A stretch of DNA of 64,000 bases from Theristus sp. LFF4_11. Taxonomy: Eukaryota > Nematoda > Chromadorea > Monhysterida > Xyalidae. A program made the translations under genes and the position numbers. The stretch is taken from the NCBI GenBank assembly GCA_030248135.1, contig JASANC010005780.1, positions 62,001 to 126,000 of the forward strand, read 5' to 3'. The notes beneath the pieces were generated by a model. That model was not told the origin of the DNA. It did not search any database and was given only the letters and a program-made list of their open reading frames with translations. Positions within the stretch are counted from its first letter, which is position 1. Each line of letters begins with the position of its first letter. Positions 47,101-59,206 of the stretch are shown piece after piece.

Positions 47101-50100
47101 CATAAACGCATTTGTCCAATATATGGGCGAAGAAGGTGAACGATACGTATGTTTGAGAAACTGGACAACATATCACCATTATAAAACTTTTTTACGTTCG
47201 TTTCCTATCGACTTCATGCTTACGACTTGATTGTTCTTCAAAAAACAAAAAAACAGTAGACATGCCAAACAACAAAGACAACAATGATTCAAGCAAAACA
47301 GCAGGTTTAAAGTCAGTGAAACAAAGAAGCCATGCAGGAGGAAGCACCGAGATGAGCAAAAGTGCACAGCAGAGCAAGCGAGTGCACCGCAGTGGCATGC
47401 GTGTCAGTGTGACGTGCCTGCTTGACCAGCGAGCGTTGGTTTTCTCCGGAGCAAGTCCTCCTCCAACTGTTGCATGTGCGTGGCCGTTTTCTGTGCGGCG
47501 TTCAAGCCATAATAGTTATGATTGTCGTTGCTGACTGTGCCGAGCGACAGGCCACCACCGAAGGCAGCTGGCGGCGGCGGCGGCAACGTTTGCAAATGCA
47601 CCGATGGCTTTGAATTGAACGTGACATTTGCGCTCGTCACTGCCCCGTGCCGATGCAGCGCAGCATCGAATATACCCGGTGTTCCATCGTCGTTGTTAAC
47701 AAACGTTGAACTGCTGTTGTTACTGACGACTTCATACTGATGTCTGCCATAGGAAGAGGATTGTTTCAAAGGCTGCGCGCGACTGTCAGAGTTGTCCGCA
47801 AATGGTAGGTGTCGACTTTGGAAATAAGGAATGATCAGTGGCAGGGCAAACGCGTGATGCCCCGTTGATGTTGAACGTGACACGGTGGCGATGTGCTCTG
47901 CAGTGGGCAAACTTAGCTGCGCTTGTGTGTGTATCACTGTGCAAATCATACGGTTAGCTGGGAAAAGTAAATGAGCAGATGGACACGCCAGCATTACTCA
48001 CAACAAAAATGGGTTGCAGTTAGTACGACAAAATATGATTGCAAAATAACGTAAACATAAGAAATAATACAGGGTGGGGCAAAAAATGAAAGTTTCGAAC
48101 TGCTGCCACTGGCGTGTTATAAGACCCGTTGAGCTGAAATTTTCAGCGCTGATAGATCACTTCTTCTAGTTTTTCTGACAATTTTTGTGGTTTACTCATG
48201 TAAATTCAGTTTTACAGTATGTTTGAAAAATACCACTTCATAAAAAAAAGTTTTCACCGAGAAGCTCACAACGCATCATTACTCATTGACGTCATCATCA
48301 CCATCAAGGTTCTCATCTGGTAAAGCTTGATTTCTTCGTCCTCTTCTTCATCGCCTTCGGCCAATTGCCGTCGGGTCAGCTGCTCAATGTGCACGCCATT
48401 GTTCTCAATGACAGCGTCCATTCGATGTTGGAAACTGGGCAGCACTTTCTGCCGTAGTCCGACGTCTCTGTCGATCCCGCGAACTACAGGACGAATGTTC
48501 GTCTTCAATCCTCAACGTTGGTTGCCGAAGACACGTAGACGAGCTGCTTCACATGCCCCAGAACCACTAATCCAGGGTCTTCAAGTCAGGGTTGCGAAGG
48601 GGCTCGGCGATCTCGCCGCGTCGCCTGATCCAGTGCTGCGGAAACACTTCCGACAACCAGACAACCAGCACCGATGGTGTTATTTGATTTGCGCGAAAGA
48701 TTGATTCGTGCAAATCGATATCAACCTTGATGATGATGATGACGTCTATGAGCAATTATGCGTTGTGAAATTGACGGTGAAAACTGTTTTTTTGCGAAAA
48801 TGGTATTTTTCAAACATGCTGTGAAACTGAATTTGCTTGACTAAACAAAAAATGTCAGAAAAGCTGGAAGACTTGTTCTATCAGCGCTAAAAAGTTCAGC
48901 TGAAAAGGTCTCCTCACCCGCCAGTGATAGCAGTTTTGACAGTTGAAGGTTTTTTGGATCACCCTGTACATTTCTTGAACGGGACAAGGCTTGCAGTGTC
49001 GAGATTTAAACCAAAAAATGGCCAGGCCGTTTACAACATAATTACTGCATTAAAATCCATAACAACTATTCGTGTTCAATGTTTAACATTAAAAAATGTC
49101 AACATGTGGCCGGTACCACGAACGAGCTCTGCATGAATGTTATAAATGTGCTTTTAAGCAACAGACAAATTCGAGATACAACTTGCAAAGATAACAGTTT
49201 CATCGTGCATTATTTGGCTACGGTGTATCATACAACAAAGTAATAAGATCATACCTGACGGGAACATGGGCGGCGGTGTGGTGAACGGCGGAGGTGGCGG
49301 TGGCGTGTACGGGGCAAACGTTTCTGTGGTGTAAATGTTAGTTGCGCATCTGCCTGTTTTCACTTGCTCAAAGGGAGCTAAACAAAATGGTCGCTACAAA
49401 ATCAGGAAAACCCACGGTGTTTATCCGATAGAGAATCAGAGTCGTCAACCAGGGTGTCACCGTTGACCAAATGACCGCCACTGCCTTCCACCTGCAAACA
49501 TAAAATCAATGGCATTTGAGTTAGAATGTGTCGTTTAAGCGACTGCAACCACCAGCACAGAAGCAACAAAACGCTAAACGAGTTCAAAACGGATGACCAC
49601 AACAAATTCTGCATAACATCACATGATCACAACAACTGGATTGGTATTCGTCAATGTTTTACCTTCAGTCTCTGTTTTTGACGATTCCTCCACTGGATAA
49701 TAAATTTGTAAACAATGTTAGCGTTAACCGAAACAATGCACAATCATGAAATGTGAACGAAAAAGCAATTTTTGAGAATTCGACAGTTTTACAATGTGAG
49801 GTGTCCAGTGGAGGACGATTGCAATCAACTGAGCGCAGCCGCGACTGCAACTTACGTAGGCGCCGTCGCACTGTCTGGCCGCCTCATCCGGGTCCGCAAA
49901 CAACTTCAACTCTTGTATCTGTCCCTGCAAACGAGCACACAACATCAGTGAAGCGCCCAAAACACAGACCTCATGTCGCTCTCGGTGTGGTGCGCTGTTT
50001 AGCAGGCGCACATCAAACTCGCTGCCATGCGCACGCTCCAAGTAATGTTCAGTGGTGGCATCATTGTTTTGAAAGTAGGCCGATATGACGCCGGAATGTG

Positions 50101-53100
50101 GCGCTTGCGTGCTGCTGAGCGTGCTGTATTGGAGACGCTCACTGCCGCTCACAACGAGCGCCTTTGGTTGCACAATGTGAAACTGCTGCTGGCTGTGTGC
50201 GCTCGGTGCCGCTGTGGCAGGCTGCCGGATGTGCCTGAGCAGACCCTCTGCTGCCAAGTACTCTTGCACTGTCCAGTCGTGCTCATCGTGTTGCTGTGAC
50301 GTCCGACCAGTGCACAGCAACTGGCTCACCACAATCACCAGTGACACGGTCGCCAGCGAATGTGGCAACGCATGCAACATCAACATTGACAATTCGCAGA
50401 TCACACCGTGCAGATCAGGCAACGGTATGGGGCACACTCATAGGCACATTATGCGCGTGCGATGCTCACGTGTCAATAACATGTGATGGAACATCTGAGA
50501 AATCCTGCTGAGAGTCGAGCACTTTGCACCGAGATACATTTCTAAAAAAGACACTGGTGCTGGTGTAAAAAAGTTGAAAAAATAAAGTAAATCAACTGTA
50601 TTCCAGAAAACTGTAATCGAGCAGTCACATTACGGCATCATAAATCCATCAACATAATTGATCACAATGTAGACTGCGAGGTTCAAAGTACAAGTGCAAA
50701 AAAATAAAGTCTTCAGAATAAAGGTTGTTTATCGAAGCCAGAAGTTCTGAAGACAACACTTCAAGCGTGCACTAATAAAGATAAACCTGCAGTTCTTTCG
50801 TGGTATACTGCTGCCAGCCAAATAAGACAGGAGCACTGCGGTGCTTATTTACAAACAAGAATACTTTTGAAATCATTTGTGACGCGTGGTTCAGATGTGA
50901 ACCTCCACTGCTCAAGTGTCAGTAGTTTTGTTTGCGTTTTCGTTCATGATTGCTGTTTGGGAGTACGACTACACACGATTACTGGTGCCTCAGGCTGCAC
51001 GTGCTACTCAAGCACTTTTATTTAACTTGCTTCAAGGCAGCAATAAAGTTTGACATTCCAGAGAAACGAAACAAATTTGAAAATAAAAAAAATATTACGG
51101 AATATAAATGAAATACTACGTATTTTGCTGACGGCAAGCAGTCATTGATTTGCATACAATGGAAACCGCAAAAAAACTAACGCTGCTGTAATCAGCTTAA
51201 TCACAAAATACTGATAAAATGTCAGCTTAATCACAAAAATACTGATAAAATGTGCCATCATTTCGTGAATTAATTCAATCGGTTGCAAAGAAAGCAAACC
51301 AATAGTGAGAAATTCTCATCAAAATGGTGGCAGAGAAATAAGATTCAAACAATAACTGGCGAATAATCTGAGGCTGAGTGAACGAAAAACACGCATAACG
51401 AAACGGGCATTTTATCTATTGAAAGGGATTGAGCGGGCAAAATGAAGCCAAGCAGGAAACAAAAAAGTTCTCGGTGAGATAGAAACAGCAAAAAATGGGC
51501 GGCGTTTTTTGGAACTACTGGAGCGTTTGGGATGATTCGGCATGCACCAAAACGACCATTATGAACAGCGTGCGACTCAATAATAATTGATTGCATTGGA
51601 ATGTGCTCTTTTTAGACGCAAAGTTTCAAAGTTAAACGCCATGGGCAATGTGTCGGTCGATTAATCACGAGGTTTCTGATGGAACACAACGCATGCGAGT
51701 GGGCTGTCTGGATTTTGGGCACCGTTCATGATTGGAACGCTATAGCTGCTGCGAAAACGGTTAAAAAACTGGCCTGAAACCACTTATATATTTAGAAGTA
51801 ACAATTCAGAATTTTGAGATGAACTTTTTCAAACCTTTTTGGAAAAAGAGTATCGGATCAATATCACACAAAAGAAAATTCTTCCTTATTCAAAAAAACA
51901 AAACAACAAAATCAATACTATTAATTTTGAAATAAAAAAGGCTTTGAAAAAAACTTCGACTAATATGGGATCAATGAACTTGGGTACTGAGAAACTGAAT
52001 GATAACCGTTGTTGTGATGCGTGAGTTGAAGAACAGCGCTGCGCTGCATAGTACAAAGGATGCAACAATTGAGTTTCGAGACTGTGCGAGTTTGCAAAGT
52101 CTGACAGCGTGCCGCTCTGCATTCAGTTCAATGTTCGTGTTGCCTCAGTTTATCACAAACAATTTCGCTTGTTAAACGACGATAGGATACTCAGTTTATT
52201 CATTTCATGCTGTTTCAACACTAGCAAAAGCATTCTTCACTTGTAAGCAAACATATAAAATGACCTCTAAAATCTATTTTGTAACGCACACAAAAGGCAC
52301 CAACCAGCCGGTCATTTTGAAACGTCGCGTTTTCGCGCTGACCGCAAACAAACATCAAAGACGTCATCGCATTTATCAAACGCTGCGGGTGTCACAATGA
52401 GAATGAGCATACAGCCAGAGACATTCGCTTGGCATTGGCACCGACTGCACAAAACCTTTGGCAGTGTTGTGCGTTTTACAATCGTCGAAATCTCAATCAA
52501 CACGACATTCAAAGACTTCGTTTTTTTTAAATACATCCATCCGATATAGTACTCTGTTATAGTACCAGTACGATCTGTTATCATTCAGAGATTGCATTTG
52601 CCACTATTGCTAAAGCCTGTTATGAAAGCGAAAATGAACAGAAAATAAAAAAAGCCATTGGCAAGGGTTAAGAAAATTTTGTCTGCGATAAATCATCACT
52701 CACTCAGATTCAGATAAGAATAGTGCCGTTGAAAGTGGCAGCAATTCAAGAACTAAATTTCCTTCGTTTTTTCTATCCACATGAAAATAACGCATAATAA
52801 TTCATTTTTGTTTGATGCCACCAGTCAATTCGAAGAGCATTCCATGTCAGCGAGTTTGATGGATGAATGAGCGAGTTTGCTTGCGTTGTTTTTGCACGGC
52901 GTTGGCCTGCTCCTGGCCAGTGCCAGTCGGTCGGGTAATTTGAGCGATGGAATGGACACCGATAGCGACATGTGCCACGGGGAGGCCGCTTTTCACATAG
53001 TTCGTGAGAAACAACACTGGCAACAACAAAGACAAGAAACGAACCTCGAACGCTTTGTTGATGATGGGCCCAGCCTTGGCCAAGTACAGCTTGTTCGCAT

Positions 53101-56100
53101 CGTCAAACAACAATTGTCGTGGACGTCGGTTGACCTGCACAAAACAAAGTCGTCAACAAACACTGGCACGGCGGGTGCGAATGAACAAGACGGCACGCTG
53201 TCTTGCAGTGCATCTGGCTCATTCAAATTCGACTTCTGAATGCTGCTGCACAAACATTGCAAAATGTTGAGTCCCTCCAGTTTAGTTGTTTTCTTTTCAA
53301 AGCGGTCCACTCGGTATCTGTTTTTTGACGGTACAATAATACCAGCAAAAAAACACCACTGTCAAATTATAAAGCACAAGCAATTAGCTGATTGACTGCT
53401 AAGTATAGGGATCACGAATTGTTGCAACGAGCTCGATGCAGCCAATCAGCATGCGCGAATGCACAAACGGCCAGTTGCACAGTGTTGGGTGCGTGTTCGA
53501 CTGGAGCGTACATACTTTGTGCGTGTTGAACTTTGTGCACTTGAAGTAGAGCGTGACGAGATCGTTTTCGACGGCCAGTGCGAGTCTCGTCCAGCGGAGC
53601 ACGAACGCAGGCACCAGGAATGACGCGAGCGCCTGCGAGCTGCTGTGTCTCTTCGAGTCCGTGTAGACGAGCGTGATGTTCGCCTGGCGCTCATCGGCCG
53701 TGTGCTCCAGCAACACGCCAACGTCGACCACCGTGTCGAACGGGTTCACCACCGCAAACAAGTAGCCACCTTCGTAGTCCGCTGGCCTGATGGTCGCAAG
53801 AATCGCAAAGTCCGGGAAGAACCTCTTCGGCATGTACAGTCGGAATGGCGCGACCACGTCCGAGCCACGGTCGAACTCAACGGCAGGCATCGAGTCGAGG
53901 CCGGTCACTCGCGACACGAACGGGCCACGCGCTGGGAAACGCACCGCGTGCAACAGGTCCACCTCGAGCTCGTCGTCTGCAATGCAAAACAATGCTGCTG
54001 TGTTCATGTGGATTCTGCAGTGTATCGTTCGCTCGTTTTATGATAGTCTTGTTCCACGAGTCATTTTTGCACAAGTTTCAAAATTGTGTGCTTCGTCCCA
54101 ATGAAGTTGACAATGCTTGGTTCAGACAGACTGTGTCTTGCATCTGATTGCAAATGAAAGAAAATTCAATCAAGCAAACGCATGTGGCCAAACAAAGCGA
54201 GTTCGGGCAGCACGCGGCTCAAAAATGAATTGCATGCTCCCTCGAGAGTTGCGTTCATCCGTTGCACGCTCATATTGGCTCGCTGGCCGAAAACAATAAA
54301 CGCCTTTGTCTTTGCAAGTCTGTCTGAGTTGCGTTTGATTTGATCAAACACCAGCGATTCTTTGCATTACTTGCTTGCAGATATACACTTGTTGTTGACC
54401 CGTTGACTGTGTGCGCGATTCCAAGCACATATCTGCCAGATTGAAAACTATTGACGATAGTATCAAAGTGCAAAAATGCAACTGAAACTGAGTCTCGATC
54501 GAACTACGTTCCCGGGTGTATTTTTGAGTTGAGGTATACCAGTTTTACGAAAATTGCCCATGAGTCTGAATGTCAAAAGTTTTGCTTCAATGCGTCAAAA
54601 TTTGCTTAGATCAAACAGATACAACGATAGCACACAGAAAAGTCACCGCCCTTTCAGAAGAAATAAAACAGCTGATAAACTGCCGACATGGGAATTTTTT
54701 TTCACCGCCATTCGAAATTTTATCTGGTGATTTTATCAGCCAGACAATAATTACAAAAAAAACTTCTCCAATTCTATTCCTTCAGTTTTAGTTGAACTGT
54801 TGATTGAAACAATTTGATTTTTGGTTTATTCTTGCTCAGCTAGAGTAACTTTTTTTATTTAAATCTTACAAACCACATTTCATTCACTTCAAAACGAAAT
54901 TCTTATCCAGTGTGAAACCCCAATAAATCGTAATCACGCGTTCAAAAACCATCCGTCCGTCCACAAACTTGCCGAAGGAATTTTTGACAAATACAAAAAG
55001 TGACAGTTGGAACCATCCAGATTTTGGCGTGGTGTAAGAAAGATTGCTACGCTACACACCAACACAACAGACAACAAATAAATGCTTCAATTTTTACTAT
55101 TCTGCTGCCCGGATCTATTGCACAAACACACACACGTCCATAACAATAATATTTTCGGTTTTCTAAAGTCAAAAACTGCAGTCGCTTACAATGATTGCGT
55201 TGCATCGACACAGAGTAGACGTGCATATTTGTTAGTGATGAGGCGCCTTTAATGCTATCACTGGTAGTACGCCTTCAAATATCCATGACCAACTACAAAC
55301 CTCATAGTAAGAGTGCTCTTCTATCCGAAATTTATGAGTGTACATTAGGCCACTGGACACCATTTCAGTTGAACTCATGTTCCATCATAAAATGTGTATG
55401 GAGCTTTGCGTGATACAGCAAAGAACAACTAACACACAGAGAAGAATTATACAGCTTTGTTATGAATCGTTGTTTTCATCATAAACTGCACCTCAATGGT
55501 TTTTCCCCCAAATTTCAATCAGACAAAATGTGCTGCACATTTACCTTTTTTCTAAGAAAAAACATACAACCAACAGTTCAACCAGCAGATATCGCGCAGA
55601 TAACGTGTGAAGAAACAACGAATTATCAAAAGTTATTGACGAAAAAAGCAACATCAGAAGAAACGCGAAACACTTTTACTCACACGTAGCCGCCTTGAAC
55701 AAACACGGTTGTGCACATACAAAAAAACTGTTTGAAACATTTGCTGACATTCAACGGGACGATCAGTGCTCAGTGCTAATGGATTGATTGATTTGTGTGC
55801 ACGTAAACTAATCAGACAATTTTCGCTGTCAGCGTAAAACACTTTCCTTGAAAAAAAAACATTTTGCCAGGAACTAATAGGAACGTGACCGCCCGTGGTG
55901 GTGCGACACATGTAACAAACGCAGCATGTGCGTGTTCTGTGCATCAATGCTGTTGCTTCGTCATCAATCATCATCACTGAAAAACGTCATCCTTTCAAAT
56001 TTTCGGCAATTCACAAAAAAATTCGATGCAAAGCACCACAACTCCGAACAGATTGCGTACTTCAAATAATAAAAACAGTGAACCCACGAATTCCCGTTTT

Positions 56101-58340
56101 AGATCAGTAAGAGAAGTAAAACCTCAGTCACCAACAAAAACACCACGCATTCCACCAATGATTTATTTTCAGCGTGTGTGTGAAAACGATACTAAACAAG
56201 TGCACTAAATGTTGGTTTCACATTTGCCAAATCAACTGCCTCTCCTCTCAGTGACCAGCACTAAAACACCCAAATGCCTATCATAAATTTGTTGTCGTTT
56301 GACGACATGCCATTGAGAACGCACGCCGTCATAAACCGACAATTTATGAGAGCAAAACGAGCTGTTAGCAAGCAGGCAACAAATTATGCTAAGTTGATCA
56401 ATCCGTCTGAGAAATATTGCACATGTACAGGGTGTCCCAAAAAAACATAACAAAAGTAAATGGCTCGTGCGGCCGACTGGTTGCACGTGAAGCCGTGAAA
56501 TTTGAAACACTTTTAGAAAAAAGGAACACATTTTGTGTGTTCAAATTTTATCCCGAAATTCCACTTTTTCAATAACATTTCAGCAGAAATACGTAAAAGC
56601 TCAAAAATCACCTAAATTTAGTTTTTTGACTCAAGATAAACATCATTGTCGTCATCGAGAATCTCATCTGGCAGTGGCACAAGCTCATCGTCAGCTTCAA
56701 CTTTACTGATGTCATCATGTTCATGCTCACGGTCGTTCAGTTTCATGTTTCTCGGCTGCTCAATGTGTTTTCCATTGTTCTCAATGAACGACGACATTCG
56801 ATGTTTGAAACTGATGATCACTTTCTGGTGCAGCGCCCGATCATCGATGATTTTTTCTCACACCGCTGCAGTGGTGGGCGCCGAAAATGTCCCGCATTAT
56901 CCGTCAGATGCCCCCAAACGCAGAAGTCAAAGGCTTCATGTCCGGACTCCTCTCGGGCCATTCAATTCTGCCCATGCGGCCGATCCAGCGGTCACCGAAC
57001 GACGCCGACAGCCACTCGCGCACTTGTTTCAATTTTCCTCTTGACTTATGGGTTTGGGGCACCTGAAGGAAATTGTGTACCGTTCGGCGCCCAACATTTT
57101 CGACAATTTGAAAACCAAAATTCGCAGTGGTGTGCAAAAAATCAACGATGATCGGGCGCTACACCAGAATTGCTCATCAATTTCGAACATCAAATGTTGG
57201 CAATCATGAGAACAATGAAAAAGACATTGGGCTGCTGAAAAAAGTGAAACTAAAGGGTCGAGAGGGAAAATCTGATGAGATCAGTGAAGACGAAGCTAAA
57301 GATGAACTTGCGCCACTGTCATATGTGAATCTCGATGACGACAACGATGATTATCCTGAGTCAAAATGCTGAAGTTAGGTGATTTTTGAGTTTTTACGCA
57401 TTTATACTAAAATATTATTGAAAAAATGGAATTTCGGGATAAAATTTGGACACACAAAATGTGTTCCTTTTTTCTAAAAGTGTTTCAAATTTCACGGCTT
57501 CACGTGCAACCAGTCAGCCGCACGAGCCATTTACTTTTGTTATGTTTTTTTTGGGACACCCTGTATTAACACGGGCGGAACGTTTGGATCAGCTACTTCC
57601 AGTTGGTAATGGTACAGCACATCACTCTTTAGAACCCAACGTTCAAATAAACCACACAAATCAAATACCACAATCTTTCAGGTCCCTTGGTTTACTTTTT
57701 TGTATTTTTTTTTGGTCATTGAAAATCTAAACTGTAAAGGCGGAAACACCATTTAGTTTTTCGTCCGTACGCACAAACGTCGTTCTAAATCCCGTACGCA
57801 AACTAATCGTGTCCGTAATGCATTAAGATAGCACACACGACACGATTTCTAAATCGCGTGGCCATTTTTTACGTGTCGTGTCCGTGCGTACGCACAAAAA
57901 ACTAATTGCTAAACGCGCCTTAAATAAACACACACAACACGCAAGAAATGAGCTCTAGCCACATTCACACGTTCACCAGCGCAGCAGCGATTTCCGCATG
58001 ACCCCTCCCACCAAAAATCCTAGAACATAGCCCCCTGAAGCATTTTCAAAATGTTACCAAAAACTCTGCAGCTCAATCGAGTGCCTTTATTTCAAGTCAG
58101 AACAACTTTCAAAGCACACGACACGAACACGTTCGAAAGGTATCTATATCATAGATATAAAGCATAGATTCTGCGCACACGCAAAACACTGTGGGATAGC
58201 TGCTGGGGGTACGTACCTCCTGGCAAATCGAATTTCCACTCTTGCTCATTGGCGGCGTGCACAGCCAAACTGAGCAGCAGAGCAGCGAGCGCGAGTAGCT
58301 GGCAGACAATCTGCTGAGCGCTCAATAGATGAGCACGCAT
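41193..58340 (-). CDS. Multiplexin collagen (type XV/XVIII) with endostatin
   Basis: Exons read so far: 58340-58217, 53976-53516, 53134-53045, 49924-49856, 49491-49416, 49323-49255, 47957-47427, 46961-46906, 46811-46746, 46667-46536, 46457-46326, 46240-46172, 45744-45661, 45578-45528, 45463-45362, 45284-45162, 44258-44217, 43473-43447, 43116-42937, 42541-42506, 42410-42106, 41993-41810, 41294-41193. Total 3111 nt (1036 aa), all in phase. Order: signal peptide (LALAALLLSLAVHA), TSPN/LamG domain (RFFPDFAILATIRP, GQIQELKLFADPDEA), proline-rich linker, short interrupted Gly-X-Y blocks (GERGDPGAPGPPGPPGRP), trimerisation unit (RRVPVGSLAFSLQSQQ), hinge of micro-exons, and endostatin (LHLIALNEPYSGDMRGVRGA, FVWHGTQTNG, YCDAWR, FAVLCVE). 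It is a secreted basement-membrane protein; released endostatin modulates migration and angiogenesis in vertebrates. No frizzled domain is seen. Hinge exons and the last exon are the least certain. Confidence 0.88.
44327..45118. mobile_element. MITE, CAGTCGAACTC termini, in a multiplexin intron
   Basis: TA-flanked CAGTCGAACTCACTAAAATG at the left is mirrored by CATTTTAGTGAGTTCGACTG at the right, and the inverse arms run about 320 bp. In each arm a CGACGACGACG/CGTCGTCGTCG tract pairs. The ends resemble pogo/Tigger-type termini. It sits between the exons at 45162 and 44258 and has no transposase frame. Confidence 0.8.
45911..46030. repeat. Tandem duplication in a multiplexin intron
   Basis: ATTTGGACTTCATCGAAACA with ATCAAACGATCTAAAATCGTGC at about 45910-45960 is repeated at about 45979-46028 with few changes. 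A recent local duplication of about 65 bp in the intron between exons 46172 and 45744. Confidence 0.85.
48070..48966. mobile_element. Decayed mariner-like element in a multiplexin intron
   Basis: CAGGGTGGGGCAAAAAATGA at the left and TTTTTTGGATCACCCTG at the right are inverse and flanked by TA. On the minus strand the transposase C-terminal half can still be read in broken frames: WLSEVFPQHWIRRRGEIAEP, then NPDLKTLD, then LPSFQHRMDAVIENNGVHIE. These are the conserved W-IGRRGPIEWPPRSPDL-like block and the GGHIE-like tail of Tc1/mariner DDE transposases. Stops and an altered catalytic neighbourhood show it is dead. Confidence 0.75.
49970..50386 (-). CDS. Alternative first exon of the multiplexin gene
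   Basis: An open exon of 139 codons from ATG 50386 to a GAG|GTCTGT donor in phase 0. It could splice to the LamG-end exon at 49924 (45-nt intron) or to the exon at 49491. The N-terminus MLMLHALPHSLATVSLVIVV then SQLLCTG is a good signal peptide, followed by Gln/Ser/His-rich sequence without a known domain. The frame also reads straight through the 45 nt into the next exon. A transcript from here would give a secreted collagen lacking the main part of the LamG domain. Nematode and vertebrate XV/XVIII-type genes are known to use several promoters; the use here is inferred. Confidence 0.5.
51189..51251. repeat. 31-bp direct duplication
   Basis: GTCAGCTTAATCACAAAAATACTGATAAAAT-type sequence occurs twice in tandem, differing by one A. 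It lies in a multiplexin intron and has no apparent function. Confidence 0.85.
53977..56427. other. Distal part of multiplexin intron 1
   Basis: No exon with family similarity was found between the signal-peptide exon and the LamG exon, and those two splice in phase directly. Short frames here lack motifs. Together with the mariner-like element and a MITE this makes the longest intron in the window (about 4.2 kb). Confidence 0.5.
56428..57563. mobile_element. Decayed mariner-like element in multiplexin intron 1
   Basis: CAGGGTGTCCCAAAAAAACA and TTTTTTTTGGGACACCCTG are inverse ends flanked by TA, with arms of more than 150 bp. The minus strand has transposase remnants REWLSASFGDRWIGRMGRIE then WPERSPDMKP, and further on FKHRMSSFIENNGKHIEQ, all motifs of the Tc1/mariner DDE C-terminal half. 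The acidic C-terminal tail (ADDELVPLPDEILDDDNDVY) has a related copy on the plus strand at 57290-57370. Frames are broken. Confidence 0.78.
57737..57922. mobile_element. Small MITE, AAGGCG termini
   Basis: AAGGCGGAAACACCATTTAG with TTTTTCGTCCGTACGCAC at the left pairs with GTCCGTGCGTACGCACAAAA and CTAAACGCGCCTTA at the right. 186 bp, non-coding, in multiplexin intron 1. Confidence 0.6.
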
Positions 58341-58689
58341 GATTAGTTGGATGGATAGCGGAGACGTGTGTGTACACTGACGGTGACGCTTAGTGCTGCT
58401 AGGTGCACACGAACACACAAATCTCTTGAATCGCTGCTGCGCGCTGCCTCTCTGTCTCGTCTCTCGTCTGGCCGTATGCGTCCACGCCAAGAACGTCTTT
58501 CTGCCGAATACCCGAATGGAAGCGTTTGCTTGAATTATGACGTTTTGTGAAGTGAGCTGCTGTGATCGTTTAGCAACCAGCGCCAAGTTAGGTTGCCAGG
58601 TTTATACGCGTCGTCAAACTTCTCAGCGTTCCTTCCTCCTTTTCCTTCATCGAAACGTGCACTCTTTTTAAATGTTGAAATCAGTGTCT

Positions 58690-58850
58690 TTAATTGTTGC
58701 GATAGGTAACACGATGAGCAACAAATAAACATTTGAACGGCTTATGATGTGAGCCGTCCTTTGAAGTTTCCATATTGGGTTTGGCAATTCCACAATTACA
58801 AATTGTACATCCGCCGAAATTCAGATACTCAATCTGAAAGTACCTGCACC
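58690..58850 (-). CDS. Terminal exon of a small cysteine-rich protein, partial
   Basis: A TTTTTTTCAG acceptor at 58851 is followed by an open stretch to a stop at 58690, with CRYFQIEYLNFGGCTICNCG near its start (spaced Cys as C-x14-C-x2-C-x-C) and a second half containing KPFKCLFVAH. No upstream exon could be assigned. It may be a secreted or VWC-like peptide gene. Weak evidence. Confidence 0.3.
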
Positions 58851-59092
58851 CTGAAAAAAATATTGCGTTAGGGTCTATTATAAAATTATGAGAATACAAA
58901 CAAACTATTTGATCTCTGTGATGACACTTTTCTATTGGTCAATAAAAAGCCGAGAATAGACGAATTTATTGCGCAATACCTGAACGATCAATATGCACTG
59001 TTATAAATGAACTGTTATCAGATACAGTACAAGATTCGCTATACAACTCAATTATCTTCTTCATTCAACCACACGTTACACTCGCTAACAGA

Positions 59093-59206
59093 TTATAACA
59101 CGGTAAACTTGACGTCTTCTCCAACCGAAGTTCCAGCCGCTGCAATCTGCCTAAACAAGTCATCCACGTTTCTCACGACATGATTGTCAAGTGTTTGAAT
59201 TCTTCA
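59093..59206 (-). CDS. Last exon of a VWA-domain-like protein, partial
   Basis: The minus strand reads DNHVVRNVDDLFRQIAAAGT then SVGEDVKFTVL and stop at 59093. This resembles the closing helix of von Willebrand factor A domains in invertebrate secreted proteins. Just upstream another frame gives IAQNPEEFKHL, also VWA-like, so a frameshift or a short unrecognised intron separates them. No MIDAS motif (DxSxS) was located. It is either the end of a gene with unresolved exons or a decayed copy. Confidence 0.35.

Noticed and set aside
49665..49700. 30-nt micro-exon between multiplexin exons at 49856 and 49491
   Set aside because: It has splice-like borders, but the two neighbours already join in phase and the frame gives no family feature.
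57127..57372. Plus-strand acidic frame as an independent gene
   Set aside because: It lies in the right arm of the mariner-like element and mirrors the transposase tail of the left arm, so it is element debris.
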